From NCBI GenBank assembly GCA_029851415.1, contig CM056742.1, positions 16,657,736 through 16,721,735 on the forward strand: DNA of 64,000 nt, written 5' to 3'. This DNA comes from Eretmocerus hayati. Lineage: Eukaryota > Arthropoda > Insecta > Hymenoptera > Aphelinidae. The position numbers and the translations under genes are program-made. This document shows, piece by piece, positions 25,504 to 39,616 of this stretch. The notes under the pieces are model-generated. The model was not told the DNA's origin. It saw only the letters and a list, made by a program, of their open reading frames with translations, and ran no database searches. Position 1 is the stretch's first letter. Each line of letters begins with the position of its first letter.

Positions 25504-27466
25504 TATTTTATTGATATATCCAGGTGAATCTATCAACACGTCTCTTTTGCAGTTACATCGTGTATACTCTCAAAACCAGCGTCAAAATCATCGCAGCAGT
25601 CGGTATTTTCGAATCTTTTATATCACAATACAATTTTGGACCTATTATTCTTTACTATTTCTTGTAGCTTTTAGGGCCAGAATGCTTAGATTAGACCTTG
25701 AGCCATGCATCTCTTTCTTAAAGTAATTTCGATTACTTGGCATTTTTTTCTTAAAATCACATTGCGACAAAAGGTCCAGAATTGAAATTCACAGTGCTGC
25801 GTGTAAATTAGTAGCCGAAAATTAGCTATGTAAATAACTTTGTCAATTATGTGGACACTATACCATTACAACCCACTAAAGGTCAATTTATCTAGGCGCA
25901 AACAATTTTCTTCATCGAAACATGATGGGAATGGATAACATTCGCGGGGAAAATTTTCCCCGTGATCAATTCATCATATTTGGTTGTTTTATATGAATGC
26001 GAGGTCAGGACATCAAATGCATAAGTTTATCTCATAATCATCGATTATATATTTGCAGTCATCCTGACTGTCGTGAATTCGGTTGTGAAGCATCTTATAA
26101 ACAGATAAATATTCACGTATAGATATAATAAAAAGTGAGGTCATGCTTTTGCCAATGCTGGATCAGTCACAACCAAATTTCGAATGATAAAGCTCACAAT
26201 GTCAATTTTTTGTTTTGAGCTGGAATGAAAACGTGTAAGAAATTGATGATTGAAAAGTTCGGGGAATAAATCAAGTTTTCTGCGTTCCGTAGTTTCAAAT
26301 CAAATTCGAGGTCAAACTTTGTGACAAATTTACGGTTATGAATCATTTATTTGACCCTTATAATTCGATTTATAATGTTATTAATTGAACAAATCAACAG
26401 TCATTTTGCATCATGATTGATTCGAAGGAGCCATTCATGAATAACGTCATGCTCTTATAGATGACGAGGGGGAGGGAGGAAGAGGTAAAAATGTCCAATT
26501 TCAGCGTGACGTTATTTGTGGATGGCCCCAAAGATCAATCGATCCTGAGTGTATTTTTTACTTTTTTTCTCAGTGCCTAGTTTCAACTAATATTTTTATA
26601 TTTCTTGTATTATTTCGAAAACACCAGGCGGAGTGCACCCCAAGATGGAATAAAGTACGATTCATACATAAACAAGTATACATCTGTGAATATAACACAA
26701 CTAGATAGTAAACCCTATGGCTCACCCTATGGTCATACAATTTTACATGAAAAAAAAAAAAAAAAAAAAAATTAAGCGTAATTTCAAAAAGAAAAGAGAC
26801 GCTTTCACTATCGTCCGTACACTTCGCATATACCACGTATGACGCGTGCAAAATCTGGTTTTGCCGGTATAGATACCAAATTTGCATCGGAGAAAGGCGA
26901 TGATGATGACGATGGTGATGCCCTGAGGCGTATTATTCTGGACTCCTCCCGATCTTATACATCGTGTATGCTAAACGCGTATAGTAGTGCGATTTTATTC
27001 AGCAACGGTTCAGATGCTTTGGATGTCATTGACTCAATATACATTGGTGACATTGGTTTTGGATGCTTCTCATTTTTTTTTTTTTTCTTCAAGCAGGGTC
27101 AAGTTCACGAACGGAACCGCCTTCGAAGATATGACGATTTTGGGATATTGGGACGTTCGAGTTCAAGATCAAATTGATTATTTTTTTTTTTCTCGAAACA
27201 AAGCGTATGGCCGTTACCTGCTCATTTTGTTTTAGTAATTCTCATAAGTAAAGTCAATTGCGACTATGTTACATAGTATTTTCTTGAAAAAAATTCTTGT
27301 CAAATAGTCTGAAATACATTTTTGAACATTCTGCGCTACTGATGTTCAACTAGAAATTGAATAAAACTAGCCAGAAGTTTATTCGACAAGATAGTATTTT
27401 ATGTACCAAGCTGCGGAAAAGACGCTATTCTGCAACGATCGAGGTATCATATTAGATGGTATTTTA
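25504..27466. other. Intergenic or intronic DNA, no gene seen
   Basis: AT-rich; poly-A of about 20 at 26751-26770 and poly-T runs at 27071-27086 and 27181-27191. An ORF at 26839-27177 with an acidic run is crossed by the poly-T and has no domain. Confidence 0.55.
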
Positions 27467-27768
27467 GGGTGTATCCACAAATAGAGCGTACGCACTGCTC
27501 ACAGCTCACAGCGCATACCCACGGCTCACGTGCGCCATGCGCTGCTCATCGGATTTTAGCCTGCGAGTGATATGAATTTTCCTTGTTACCGGCTAGATCC
27601 AAAACAGAACTTGAGGTTAGTGAACGAGAATGATAGATGATCTCCTGGTAAATCCATATCACTCGCCGGCTAAAATCCGATGAGCAGCGCACGGCGCACG
27701 TGAGCAGCTGTGGGTATGCGCTATAGTGAGCCGTGAGCAGTGCGTACGGTTCATTTGTGGACACACCC
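27467..27768. mobile_element. 302-bp MITE with about 100-bp inverted repeats, TTA-flanked
   Basis: TTA at 27464-27466 and 27769-27771 flank ends reading GGGTGTATCCACAAAT and, reversed, GGGTGTGTCCACAAAT. The arms stay nearly identical for about 95 bases (GTACGCACTGCTCAC near the ends, GCTCATCGGATTTTAGCC at the inner limit). A 3-bp TWA duplication is the PIF/Harbinger signature. Same end family as 21426-22174. The long arms would make a stable hairpin in any transcript. Confidence 0.8.
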
Positions 27769-27771
27769 TTA

Positions 27772-30388
27772 TGGTTGAAGTTAACGGATCAAGAATAGCG
27801 TTTTCTCTATTACGGAAGCTATAAAAACAATTTCCACAATCACAATTGGCTAAAGATTGTTCGTTGAATTTTGAAAATTGATTCCTAAATAGTAAAATTG
27901 AAATCAAATGCTAAAAATACATTTTAGACCCTCTTCAATTCTACGAGATTGAAGCAAAGCTTCTGAATAAATATTACCCGCGTGTCTTGCTAGAATTCAT
28001 GTCATACAAATTGTCTTCTCATCACCTCACCTTTTCGGTTCATAATTTTCCTATCGACACTGATGGTATCCAAAATGCGTTATAATTTACATAATAAGTG
28101 TAGATAGGAATAAATTTATCTTTGGTCATCTCATTCACATCTCGTACATCTCGTTCTTGGTAATTTTATGCATTTTTTCACTACTCTTAACAAGATCGAC
28201 ATAATACCTAATACGAATCTGTTGAAAGCTTTTTTCAGTTTATATGAGTATGCATCAATTTTTACCTATCCGAATCATTATATAATGTACGTCTCTAATA
28301 TCATTTTATACGCGTCGATCTCAACGTCGTTTGATCGTGGATGAAAAAAAAAAAAATGTCATAAATTCAAGTGACAAAGTAAACCGGCTTAAACCATAAT
28401 CTCTAGCGATTGGAACAATTTATGCGAGTATGATGACTGTCTCTTGTCATTCAGGTGACCCTTGAATCTAAACGGCGGCATTCCAACAAAAAAAAAAAAA
28501 AATAACAGGTAAAATATTAGGATAAAATACCGCCCAATTGGATGCATTACAGAGTTTTGAAGAATCCCGTTGAAGTGGTGAATTGTATATTTTTGTGCAA
28601 ATTTCAAGCGCTGATGTATTATCTCGCGGAGCTATATTTACTGAGGTGCACGAATTTAACAGAAAATATTAGTTCAAAATTGAAAGACGAGGTTCGTGCT
28701 TTTTGAGATATTTCTACTGGTTCGTCGGTTTTTTTTCTTTTTTTTTTTTCAAGAGAATCAAGAAACCGCAAAAGGTTGCATATGTATTTTCTGGATCTAA
28801 TTTTTCTTCTTTCATCCAAACCCATCTAGATTGATTTTTTTGTCATGCATATCACGCCATGTGATCTACTTTCAAAATTTTATTAGTGTGGTTTTCTGGT
28901 AGAAATCTGCTTCAATATTCTTGTTGTGGGTCGCAATCCGTCACTGTCTCATTTTGCTGCTGACTCTTAGAGCTATTTGAGCATGGTTAGAATGCAGTAA
29001 AAATCAAAATAACTAAAAGAGTAATGAGCCCCCATATAGACTATAAAAACGACGAATTTATGAAATAGCCCTGAAAAAAATGATAATTGTAGTTACATCG
29101 GCCTGTGATGAAAATTCACTTTCAAGATGGAACATCGAATGACATGGAAAAAGTACCATAACACGAAAATTCGAGTTCCAATGATAGTAAATTTATAACC
29201 GAGTCCGTTTTCGGCCTGAGCTGCAGGCGAGAGTCGACATAATCTCTCTGAAGTGGGAAACCTCATGAATGAGGCGCTAAAGGTAATTATGTGCAAGTTA
29301 GTAGGCACCCACACATTAGAAAATTGTATGAAAATTATTTTACACATCCTTGATGAGAATATTAATAACCCACCACTACTCACTACTTTTTTGAGAAAAA
29401 TTATGAATCGTTAAGGTCTTTTTGAAAAATGAATAAATATACAAAAAACCGGCTTTGTAATGCTAGAATGAACCATCTAAGATGCGGTACGGCGTAAAAG
29501 GTGCACGAAAAATTGAAATGAAACACGCAACTTTGTAGTAAAGGAACCCTAGAAGAAAATAGTACACTAATGAGGCTATCAATTTAAAACCCCGTTGAAA
29601 AAAAAAAATTGATTATAGATATAGGTTTAGGTAGTCACGGATGAGCCGACAAACTATTGATAAAAATAGAGGAAAAAGATTATCATAGAACGAGTTTCGC
29701 TTTCATCCAATGCGACGATGTGCGACTGCAGTATAAAACATATACGGAGGTGGTAAGAGTATATAGATGCTATAGAAGCTTTGGATGCACTCTCGCCGCG
29801 CGTGGGAATTCACTCTTGATTTCGATCTATGATGGCTGTGTGTGACGCAACAGTTAGTTCTACCACCCATGTTAACTTTTTGCTATGCGAAAATCTGATT
29901 TTACAGTGAATGTGTTCACGCATAGATGCTTTTATAAATAGGGCCTATGTATATGGTGTCGAAGATTTGGATTGTGTGGGCTATGAGATATTTCATGTGT
30001 ATGTAATATGTTTTACTGAAAGATTATAGATTAGAAGGGTTGCATTGGGAGAATTGACTTCTGAGATTTTTGGAGATAGTAATCAAGGGTGTCTATGTGA
30101 TGTTTTTACATCAGACTTCTACAGGGACTAAAAAACGACAGAGCATGGAACTGTTTGATTCCCAAAAATGTGAAAGGTACGTCATTTTTTTTTTTTTTTT
30201 CGAGCAATTAATTACAATATTCGAGAATTGCCGATGCGTCTTTATAAATAAAAAATGATCAATACATCTGCCAAGCGGGTGTAATGAAAATTTTTCGCAC
30301 GTGACAGTACATATTATTGACTTCAATGACTACAAGTTATAATTATACATATGATCAAATTTATTGCTATCTACTAACGATTCCCTAT
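27772..30388. other. Intergenic or intronic DNA, no gene seen
   Basis: AT-rich with short poly-A/T runs. A TATA-like GTATAAAAC occurs near 29731, but no downstream ORF or splice pattern supports a promoter. Confidence 0.5.
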
Positions 30389-31002
30389 AAGAGTGATTCC
30401 GCCGGAAGAGGAATTTTTTGGGGCCAAAATCGTCACGAGGAGTGATCACGAAATCATGATTTGTGTGAAAAAAATTTATTCAGCCCCAGACGAGTTTTGG
30501 TATCTCATAGCACTTGATCCCCACTCGCGTTTGGTCACGTAAAGGAAGTATCTAGAGCTACGTAGTTCAAATCCGAAGCCAGAAGAAGATATGCCAAATT
30601 GAGGGGTCTCAAACGGACACAGAAGAACTTTCAGCCTAAAAAAATATTTCCACGGCTCGCCAGATAATTGTAGCCTCTTTACCGCATATAAATTTGGTAA
30701 TTGCAGCCAAATACTTCGAGAAAATGTGTTCTATGGAGCGATATAGCGTGCTATATGCGTCGTATGATGAATTCCTCGGATGAATTAAAAAGTCGAGGGT
30801 GGTCGGTCTAAGGACATTTTGATCCTTTACGAAGCTCTACAAAACACGTGGACGTTAGAATCGTCTTAAAAACTATCAACATAGTTGCGCATCAATAGAA
30901 CACACCCCCAGAAAATTGCTACAATGCATACTTCATAATCCATAGAAACTTGTGGTGGAACTTGGAACATGGAAAATCCCACTTTCGGCGGAATTACTCA
31001 TG
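30389..31002 (+). mobile_element. TIR element, internally deleted copy (about 0.61 kb)
   Basis: The left end GAGTGATTCCGCCGGAAGAG and the right end (reversed) GAGTAATTCCGCCGAAAGTG. Internal blocks follow the order of 22576-24140: GGGGCCAAAATCGTCACGAG, ATTGTAGCCTCTTTACCGCA, CACCCCCAGAAAATTGCTAC. It is shorter because the middle is missing. Confidence 0.7.
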
Positions 31003-32780
31003 TACCCCCTATCAAATACACGTCCTAGGACAAATAATATGACTCTCGTTAAACGTTATCCGTGGATCAAAATATTTCCACTACTTACACCCCTCCCCTC
31101 CCTGCCATTGTTCCTTGGTTAGGTCGTATATACGTAATGAATGAACGAGCAAGAAGTTGATTTGTTAAATCAGTGAGCATAATTTTGCGTGAATGAGTGA
31201 ACACGATGAATCATCTGTGATGATATGTTAAGTCAATGGGAAACCTTACGGTGCGACCTTGTCAGAGACACTACCTTGTGCGTGAATTATCATGGATTAT
31301 ATACACGATCCCGTATTATTATAATTGGATATATCTACTGCACCTATTGTGTTTACTCACTTTGCGTAGGATTCGGCTGGTTCATCATGATTTATTCGTA
31401 TGCATCATCATCTATCGAAGTGTCAAATCCCTATCGTGGCTATACAACGTCGCGCACCAACATCTGGCCTTCTTTCATTCATACTTCGACGTGAATTTCG
31501 TAGAGGAGAAAATTTTTCGGCCACAGTGTATGAATATTCAAAGTGTTGATGACTAATTTTTATCATAGAAAACACCGAGCGAATCACAATTTTAGCGCGC
31601 CAAATTCAAATCGCTGACTTCTTGTAAATTTGATGCATAAAAAATATTATTATATTTCAGCCTCGTTTACTCTAGCTTGTGTTGAGCCCAATTCAATTTA
31701 TATTCTTATACCACTCTTTTTTGACAAAAGATGTATGAAATTATACTTTGTCCCTTCGGTTCTAAAAAAATCGCTCTAACTTCAACTGTGCATTGTTACC
31801 ACTCTATTTTAACCAAGTAATTTATTTCAATAAATCTACTCTCGAAATAAATCGTTCAATCTTCGAATAAGAATTTAATTAGTTCCCATCGTCATGACGA
31901 TGGAATCACCACGTCTGAACATTCCTCAAACTATAGCTGAGTATCCAAAAAAATGCGATATATTGATTATTCTAGTGACAATTGCAATCAGTTACAAAAA
32001 AATGGATCTTTGTTCAAAAATATTCAGACTGAATCGGAATGATTTATATTTAGGTTTGTAATATCATGTACGGCAAATGTTGATACACGCGGAAAAAGAT
32101 TAATTACACTCATCATCATGTACTGTTTTGTGTAGATAATATGTGTAATGTAAATGTGGTACTCGTAATATAAATCGCGAGATAAGCAAGCAATGTGTGC
32201 GGGGTCGGTTGCAAAGCTATGTGCAAATAGGCACATAAAGTTTGACTGGTATCAAAAGTGCACAATGCATTCCTTTCAATGCATATTCGAAATTATTGCT
32301 AGACACTATGACACCAATTTAGTATGGAAAATGCGTTATTGAGATCGTCGGTGAAAACGTGTACTTACTTCAAAAGTTGATCAAAATTTTAAAATACGTG
32401 AAACTAAAAATTCGCAAATGCACATCCCCTTAATGGCGATTACAAATGACCCAGAAATATATCGATTTACCACTGAGAATTGGATACTCGACGAGGAGCC
32501 ACCCCGTAAATAAGTAAGGAAAATATATTCTTTTCATAATGCTCGGTGCAGTATTCAATCGAGAATACAAAACTTAATTTTCTCAATTCTACTTGAAAAT
32601 AGTAGTTTTCATAAGTTTTAATGCAGTTTGAAATTCAAACATGGCATCTGCAGATTCTCGAAGATTTTTATACGAATGAAAATCATTATCACCCTGCAGT
32701 GCATTCACAGCTATTTCAGTTTCATCGAGTAATTGATTATCTTGCATCGCTCAGGTAATAAATATTGTAATATCCGTGAC
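31003..32780. other. Intergenic or intronic DNA, no gene seen
   Basis: No supported feature in about 1.8 kb. Short ORFs at 31225-31556 overlap in two frames and lack domains. Confidence 0.55.
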
Positions 32781-33205
32781 ATTCAACCAGTTTGGTTGAA
32801 TATTCAACCAATATGTGGATTATCACAATCTGTCCGTGCGGTTCCTGCACATCAGGATGCCTATACGTGTGAGGGGTAGAATATGGTGGATGGGCATATG
32901 GGTAGATAAACATGATGGACGGGTGGACTAATGGATGATGGGTCGATGGTCGATGGATGGACGGTGGATGAGGTCGAGAAATGGATGGTGGGTGGACGGA
33001 TGGATGTATGGATGGAGTGATGGATGATGGGTGGATAATAGACGGATGCATGATGGATGGATGGTCAATGGATATTCCATCGACCATCCATCCATTCATC
33101 ACGGAATATAACTGCTTAGTTGAAAATTCAATCAGTTGGTTGAATGAAAAATTCAACCAGCTGGTTGAAATGTTGGTTGAAAATTCAACAATTTTTTACA
33201 GTGTA
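32781..33205 (-). mobile_element. TTGGTTGAA-type MITE with a GGAT minisatellite core
   Basis: The right end is CAATTTTTTACAGTGTA, the reverse complement of the start of 5239-5340. Subterminal TTGGTTGAA/TTCAACCA motifs lie at 32781-32815 and 33117-33190. Between them, about 32885-33095, is a degenerate GGATGGAT/GATGGGTG tandem array. Minus- and plus-strand ORFs through the array give low-complexity His-Pro-Ser and Asp-Gly-Trp runs and are artefacts of the repeat. Confidence 0.65.
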
Positions 33206-36200
33206 ATTCTGCCATACTTTTTACGAACTCGTAGAATAGACCCTTATTACCTTTTATATCGTGCACAGCATCCAATTCTTAAAAACACTCATTGTGTACA
33301 AAATTGATCAATTAGAAAAATTCTCAGAAGTACAAGAAGAAAAACAAGCCTCATCATCATTCAATTAAAATCACTAAACTATATGAACAAAATAAATGCT
33401 CATTCATTCAAACAGCTCGTTAAACGCATTAATTCTTGCAAAAGTCAAACGTCCTTCACCAGAAAATCCTTCACCATATCCTATCAAGTTACTTACCAAC
33501 AAACGAAGCAGCACTTCTTAACAGAAAAAAAAACACAACCACCTACAATCAATCGATCTCGCACACTGCAGTATCGATTATCCAATCGATCTACAACGCC
33601 AATCAAGCTAATTGCTTACACACTTCGTACATACAAAGTTCAACAACTCGTAAAACTTGATTTTAAAATTTGTAGCCTTAAAAATTGTCGACCTCGAGAT
33701 TCGTGCAACTTTTACACCTCTAGAACTAATTGATACACCCACCAAATACATATACATCTAATAATCTAACAAAATACCTTTGAGCAAGTTTGTCTATGAG
33801 CAGTTCAAAGAGGCCGGTTAATCAAAATTACAGGTTAATTTTTTTTCTAGCCAATTCCACGCATTGGAACGTTTTAAAAATCACCATAGTGCGATCTCGT
33901 GATGATAAGGTATAGATATAACTAATTGCAATTCCTTGAGTGTGTACATACACCGATTTTCAGGATACTTTTTTTTACTTGATTCAGTGAACAGTATAAA
34001 ATATGAAGTTAGGAATGTGCGTATACTATAGTAGACCGCGGGCGCGAAAAAAGGCGCCGACCGTCACAAATCTTAGGCTTGACCATTATAACGAATCGTG
34101 TAAAAATTGCCATTGGTAAGCTTACACCGATTCATAGAGTTTCAAGTCAGCGTAATACTACTGGCACAGTTTCCTTATTACATTTGATATAACGTAATAG
34201 CAAAGTTTGGGTGAAATCCGAAACTCCACATTCGCGTTTGATTTCGATTAGATGAATTTTTTTTTTTGCTCAATTGTACTATTACACAGAAGTTCATACT
34301 ATAATTCCATGTGTAATAGCTTCTGGCGTGGGCATGCATGGACTCGGTCTTGGGTTAGGATTTATCTTATTCGGTGACATTTCTTAAGAGAAAGTGAAAA
34401 TAGCTTAGCCGTAGCGCAAACTGAGCTTTGAGATTAATTTTACTTTATAAAAACAGTACGCAAAAGTGAGACAAAACGAAATGTTCGTGTGTCAACGGAC
34501 GCAAGATTGATTTGACTCCTGCTGTGATGCTGGAATGGTCAAATTTTTTTTTTTCTTATCCTTGGTGCAATTTGGCTTACGATTTAGTTAGGTATTCGCG
34601 ATGAGTTGATTTAGATTGCGCAATGTGGCAAAAAATCTGTTAAAAGTGGGACATTTTTCATTTTTCTTTGTCCGCCTTGACGATCTGGAGATTTCTTGAC
34701 GAATGAGGAAGCGAGAAATTTTATAAATAAGCAGAATGGTACCTATTGTTAGTGCACTTTTGAGGAAGTCTGGAGACTTTCCTGAGCCATATTCCATCGA
34801 ATGAAATTTTTATCATCGCTCCAAACAGTTATGAATTTGGTTGCGTGAAATTTTGCAAACTATCTAGGATATAATAATGTGGGTACATACCAGCACGCAA
34901 TGTGTTCACTGTACTCAGTTTGACTTCATGTGCTGATCTCGGGACTTGACTTTTTCGCAAAATTTTTTTACAATTTGACTTGTGGAAAATATGAGAAAAT
35001 GAGCAGTCTGTACCGACTTGCACTGAATTTTGCATTTTCGGCCAAAATTTGAAGTTATTTTTGCATTTTTTTTGGTTTTTGCGAAGCTAAGAAATTTCCG
35101 AGAAAATCGGGGTTAGTAGAACCGTTGCTAATCATTTTTCGATTCGACCAATCGTGAAATTTGTCTCAAAACCTTCAAATATCCTTTTCTCATAATTGCA
35201 AAAATAGGATACGGAGAGATTTAATGTACAATTTACGAAGATTAATGGTAAAAAAATATGGAGCCCAACATTCACGTGTTGAATATAAATTCCCCCCCCC
35301 CCCCCCTCTGGACTTGATTATCTCGAAATGGCGTTTTAATTGATTATCAAATCGATGCCTCCCTCGCAGTTCCTACAACATAAAGCCATCAAAAATCTAA
35401 TGACACCCATACCATAAGACCAGCTTTCTTACATGGACCATATTTCCTATTCCATACATTACTAGTGCTTACTTTCGCGACTGCTAATGTGGAATGCGCG
35501 TACAGTGGGCGGTTTAGGTTGAACCGCGTGCGAAATTAGCCTAGTGTCTGCATATGGATAATATGTTTGTTCACAAAATCTGAGCGCTCAATTATTGCGC
35601 TACAAACCACTCATATCTTAGCTATATGTATATACTTACATGTAGGTCTTTGTATAAATCGTAAATTTTCACAGCTGCATTTCACGATACTCCCATATAC
35701 ATACATATCGATATAAGGATATCACGTGGATATGGCGATTTATCTCGTTATAATAGTAGATATAGACTGGGCAAGATTTTCGAATGCCTAATGAGACTGC
35801 ACGCTGGCTTTTTCTATATATTCTATTATAGGTGTTTCGCGTGTCGGTACAAAATATAAATGCAGTTATGTAGTTAGACTGCTTTTTCGTGTCAAAATTA
35901 AGATTGAGTTGTGCTAGGTTATAAACTGGTCGTTGATTGACCTACATTTTAGTTTTGCATTGATTAGAACATATTCTGGTTTCCTGATGTGGCTAAGAGA
36001 GCTTGATGTAAGGACGATTTGGAAAAAAATTAAGTATGGGCGTTAGAGCTTGTATTACACATAAGTGTCAGCAGTGCGGTTTTGCCGCATGTAGAGTGTC
36101 GAAATCAGTAGTAACATGCCGGGTAGAGTCACACAACGATTCACAAAGGGAAGATCGGTCACATAGTCCAAGTTATTTATAATGGGTAACCTCTGAATTC

Positions 36201-36484
36201 TTGTCAATTTTACACATATTTTTGATAGATTAATGGCGATAACCATATGAATGGCTGAGTCAATATATTGCTTCTTGCCTTTTGCTTTTGCGAGATAATT
36301 TTGCCGACTCCAACTTAACAAGGCTGTTAGAATTGGTAAGACTATCATGTGTTAGTATTGGCAATATCGAAAGATGTAATTGAAATACTGTAAAATCTCA
36401 AAAATTATGATTTTGAAGGAAAACTTCTAATACTCATTGGAGATTTAGTACGGTCGTGATGATCAGGAAATATCTCACTCATGT
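33206..36484. other. Intergenic or intronic DNA, no gene seen
   Basis: AT-rich. A short GC-rich block at 34036-34070 and a run of about 15 C at 35292-35307 are the only departures. No exon is supportable. Confidence 0.5.
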
Positions 36485-37372
36485 ATGAGTGATTCCGTTG
36501 AAAGTGTGATTTTCCGTGTTCCATGTTCCCCCAAGTTTTTAAGGGTCGGGATGTGCACTGTAGCAATTTTCTGGGGTGTATTTTATTGACATGCATGTAT
36601 GTTGGTAGTTTTCAAGGCAATTCTAAAGTCCCCGTATTTTATAATGCTTGATAAAGGGTCCAAATGTCCTTTCCGTCCCCTGTAGTAAACCGAACTTGGA
36701 CTTTTGAGTTCATCACGACGCATATGCGGAGTCAAAAATCCCATATGTAGCTATGGACTTTAATTTGTAATACTTCAAACAACATATTCCACCACTTTGA
36801 GATTCAAAATTGAACCCTCAGCTCAAGCACAGTAGCTGCTACTCGACATTTTGAAGGCGGGTTGGCACCAAAACTGCACGCATAGCACTAACTAGGTCGG
36901 CAAAGTCCCCGATAGTCTATTGAGCCTTTCTAACCGATGAGGTTGATTTCCAGATACCCAAATACACCTAATCCACTCGCGACACTAGCCGAAAACTCGA
37001 ATCCGCGGCCGGGCGCACCACATGAACGTGTTTTCAGAATGGCGTACAAAATTTTCGATCAATTCCGTCCCCATGTTGTGCTCCTCCTCAACGCCGCATA
37101 TCGCTTCGTGAAACACATTTTCCTGAAGTATTTGGTTGCATTGGATCAAATCTATGCGGAAAAGAGTCCATGATTGGTTGTCGAGCCGTGAGAATATTTC
37201 TAAGGCGAAATGTACTTCCTTTTAGTGCCAAAACAAGTGGAAACCAAGTGCAAGGGCCCACTAAAACTCGTCTGGGGCTGAAATAATTTTTTGACCCAAA
37301 TCATGATTCCGTGATCACTCCTCGTGACGATTTTGGCCCCAAAAAATTACACTTTCGTCGAAATTACCCATA
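36485..37372 (-). mobile_element. TIR element, reversed copy (about 0.89 kb)
   Basis: Ends are GAGTGATTCCGTTGAAAGTG at 36487 and, reversed, GGTAATTTCGACGAAAGTGT at 37369. Blocks appear in the opposite order and strand to the other two copies: the TAGCAATTTTCTGGGGTGTA block lies at the left and the CTCGTGACGATTTTGGCCCC block at the right. The middle includes private sequence. Confidence 0.7.
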
Positions 37373-39445
37373 TACTCCGGTCCAATTTGATAATTATTGT
37401 AGGTATGCGATGAATAATCAAAATTCCTGATTTGAAAACTTTTCCAACACATTGCAGTCTGCACAATAACCGGGTAGAAAGCATTGCTCACGTACATTCC
37501 ACTCTAACACTTCCTCGTGAATCCAGCAAAAAAGTACAAGTTTGAAGGGATAATGTTACTCAATCTGGTCACAGAGCTGGCCTCGGGGTTGACCCCAAAT
37601 TCTTATACCATACTCGACGGTTACTGTCGTAAAATTTCTCCTCTAACAGTGAAAATGTCACTCTGTTATACATGCCACCTACATCGTTTACAACGGAGAA
37701 TAAGAAGATTACATTACAATGCAAGATTTTGCAACGATAATAATTTTAGTATATGCTCGCACATACATACACACATGCATACAAACTACGGTCACTCAAT
37801 TTGCATACAGACGAGTTCGAGATACCTATATCCTGCCTATAGGTACAAACTCTATCTGAGATCAAATTCACATTATACAACTTGACATGTTGTCTCCGAT
37901 GTATAGATTGGTAATGTTCGAATCTCCGGAAATTGACTTGAAGGTTGTGATATCTTACTGTGAGATATTTAAAGATAAATCGACCTTGAAAACGGATGTT
38001 ATTAACCGTAAAGTTTATATCCTTCCATCAATCTGCAAGTGTCTATGAATAAATATTTCATTTTATATTCTATGAGGTTACAATATTATTGTCATAAACA
38101 GTTAACGGTATTGTCATCTCTGATTTTACACAAGTTTATGAAGGGTCAAGTAAGATACGAAGATTGCCAACAGAATTATGCAATTGTATCGTTTTGCACG
38201 TTTTACGACTTGTGATCTATATTCATATTACCGTGTACCATAGATGTTACTAGTACAGAATACTCGGATTCGACAAGTCTTCTTCGGGGTATGATACAAT
38301 AAAGGTTAATATCACTTCAAACTCAATTAAAAAAATTACCCATAAAATCGTGGAGGTTATAGGTTTAAATCTTCCTTTTTTTAGACCCTTTCCATATGAC
38401 ATCGATACAGTTTTGTACATCACATTTTCCGCATCTATAATTTCTACATCTACGTGAGACTATTGCATCTACATTTATAATGAAAAATACAGAAATATCA
38501 ATTTTGAATTCAAGGATTTAATACCGTTCCTCTTTTATAAGAGGCCGTGATCTTGAAATGGATAATGTAAAATCTCGCGAGCATCGAATCGGCCCGTGAC
38601 CCGAGTCGGGGCCACTGACCGGTTTTTATTGCATTCTATAGGTGTCATACATATATTTCATTTATCATCACTTTACGATTTTGGGAACATCCGCACGTGG
38701 TCAGTTTCATGGTATACTTTCCTCATAAGGGTAAATCCAAATTAAGACAGGATGACGCAGTGCAACATGGCCCTGTACTTTCTTTCATATCTATTGCGTC
38801 ACATCATCATTTTTTATGTGGATTAACCCTAATCCGCTCACTAATATGCCCGAAAACTGATATTTTTTGATAACTTTATTTGAGTACATCATAAAAATTT
38901 GAAAAAATTCTCAAAAATCTGTGACGATGCCAGGAATTTTTTCCCACAGCAATAAAGTCTCTATATATGAGTTGTTCTGTGAGAAACATTAAAATAACGA
39001 ATGCCACCTTGTACGAACCCTTCATACGGTTAGAAAAAAAATTACTGGAGTCATTTTTTAAATGTATTTTTTGTGCTTTTTTGGCGCAATCGACAGTTTT
39101 CCGTATCAGGGTCACTTAAAAAAAATATATCACCAAAAAAGAGATCGAAACGTGCCACGCTACCGCGCTATTACCAAAAGTCGAAAAGTACATCATAGAA
39201 CCTTCGGAAATGAGATTTAAGATTGGTACATTTTTGACCCTAAAATATCGAAATTTCCTCGGAAGTAATCGTATGCCTACACTTTGTGGGAAAATTGGAA
39301 ATTTTCAATTTTGTAATTTTGCTATTGTTCGTTGTTTTGCAACTCGTCATTGACTTCTTCGAGGACTTCTTTCATATCAGAAGATTTTTCTGAGTCTGGG
39401 TAAAGGGGTCTGAAGTGAGCGGGCTGAGTAATAAAGGGGAGATTA
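37373..39445. other. Intergenic or intronic DNA, no gene seen
   Basis: AT-rich. The 122-codon ORF at 37517-37885 has no domain, signal peptide or splice context. Confidence 0.5.
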
Positions 39446-39616
39446 TACTATAAAAAATTGGTTGGATTCCAATCAAATTGGTCAACCAGAGGTTGAAAAT
39501 TCAACGCGCTTGGTTGAATATTCACCCACTGGTCGCATATAAAATTCAATAAGTTGGTTGAATATTCAACCAGGGGTTGATCACTAAATTCAACCACTGG
39601 TTGACAATTTTACAAC
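39446..39616 (+). repeat. TTGGTTGAA-type MITE copy left of the nest
   Basis: It starts TACTATAAAAAATTGGTTGG and shares AAATTGGTCAACCAG with 5260-5285. It then alternates TTGGTTGAATATTCAACC motifs and ends near TTGACAATTTTACA. A partly similar block in opposite orientation is at 47766-47921, on the other side of the retroelement nest. Confidence 0.55.

Noticed and set aside
32737..33156. Minus-strand ORF of 139 codons rich in His, Pro, Ser and Ile
   Set aside because: It is the translation of the GGAT-type minisatellite and changes character in every frame.
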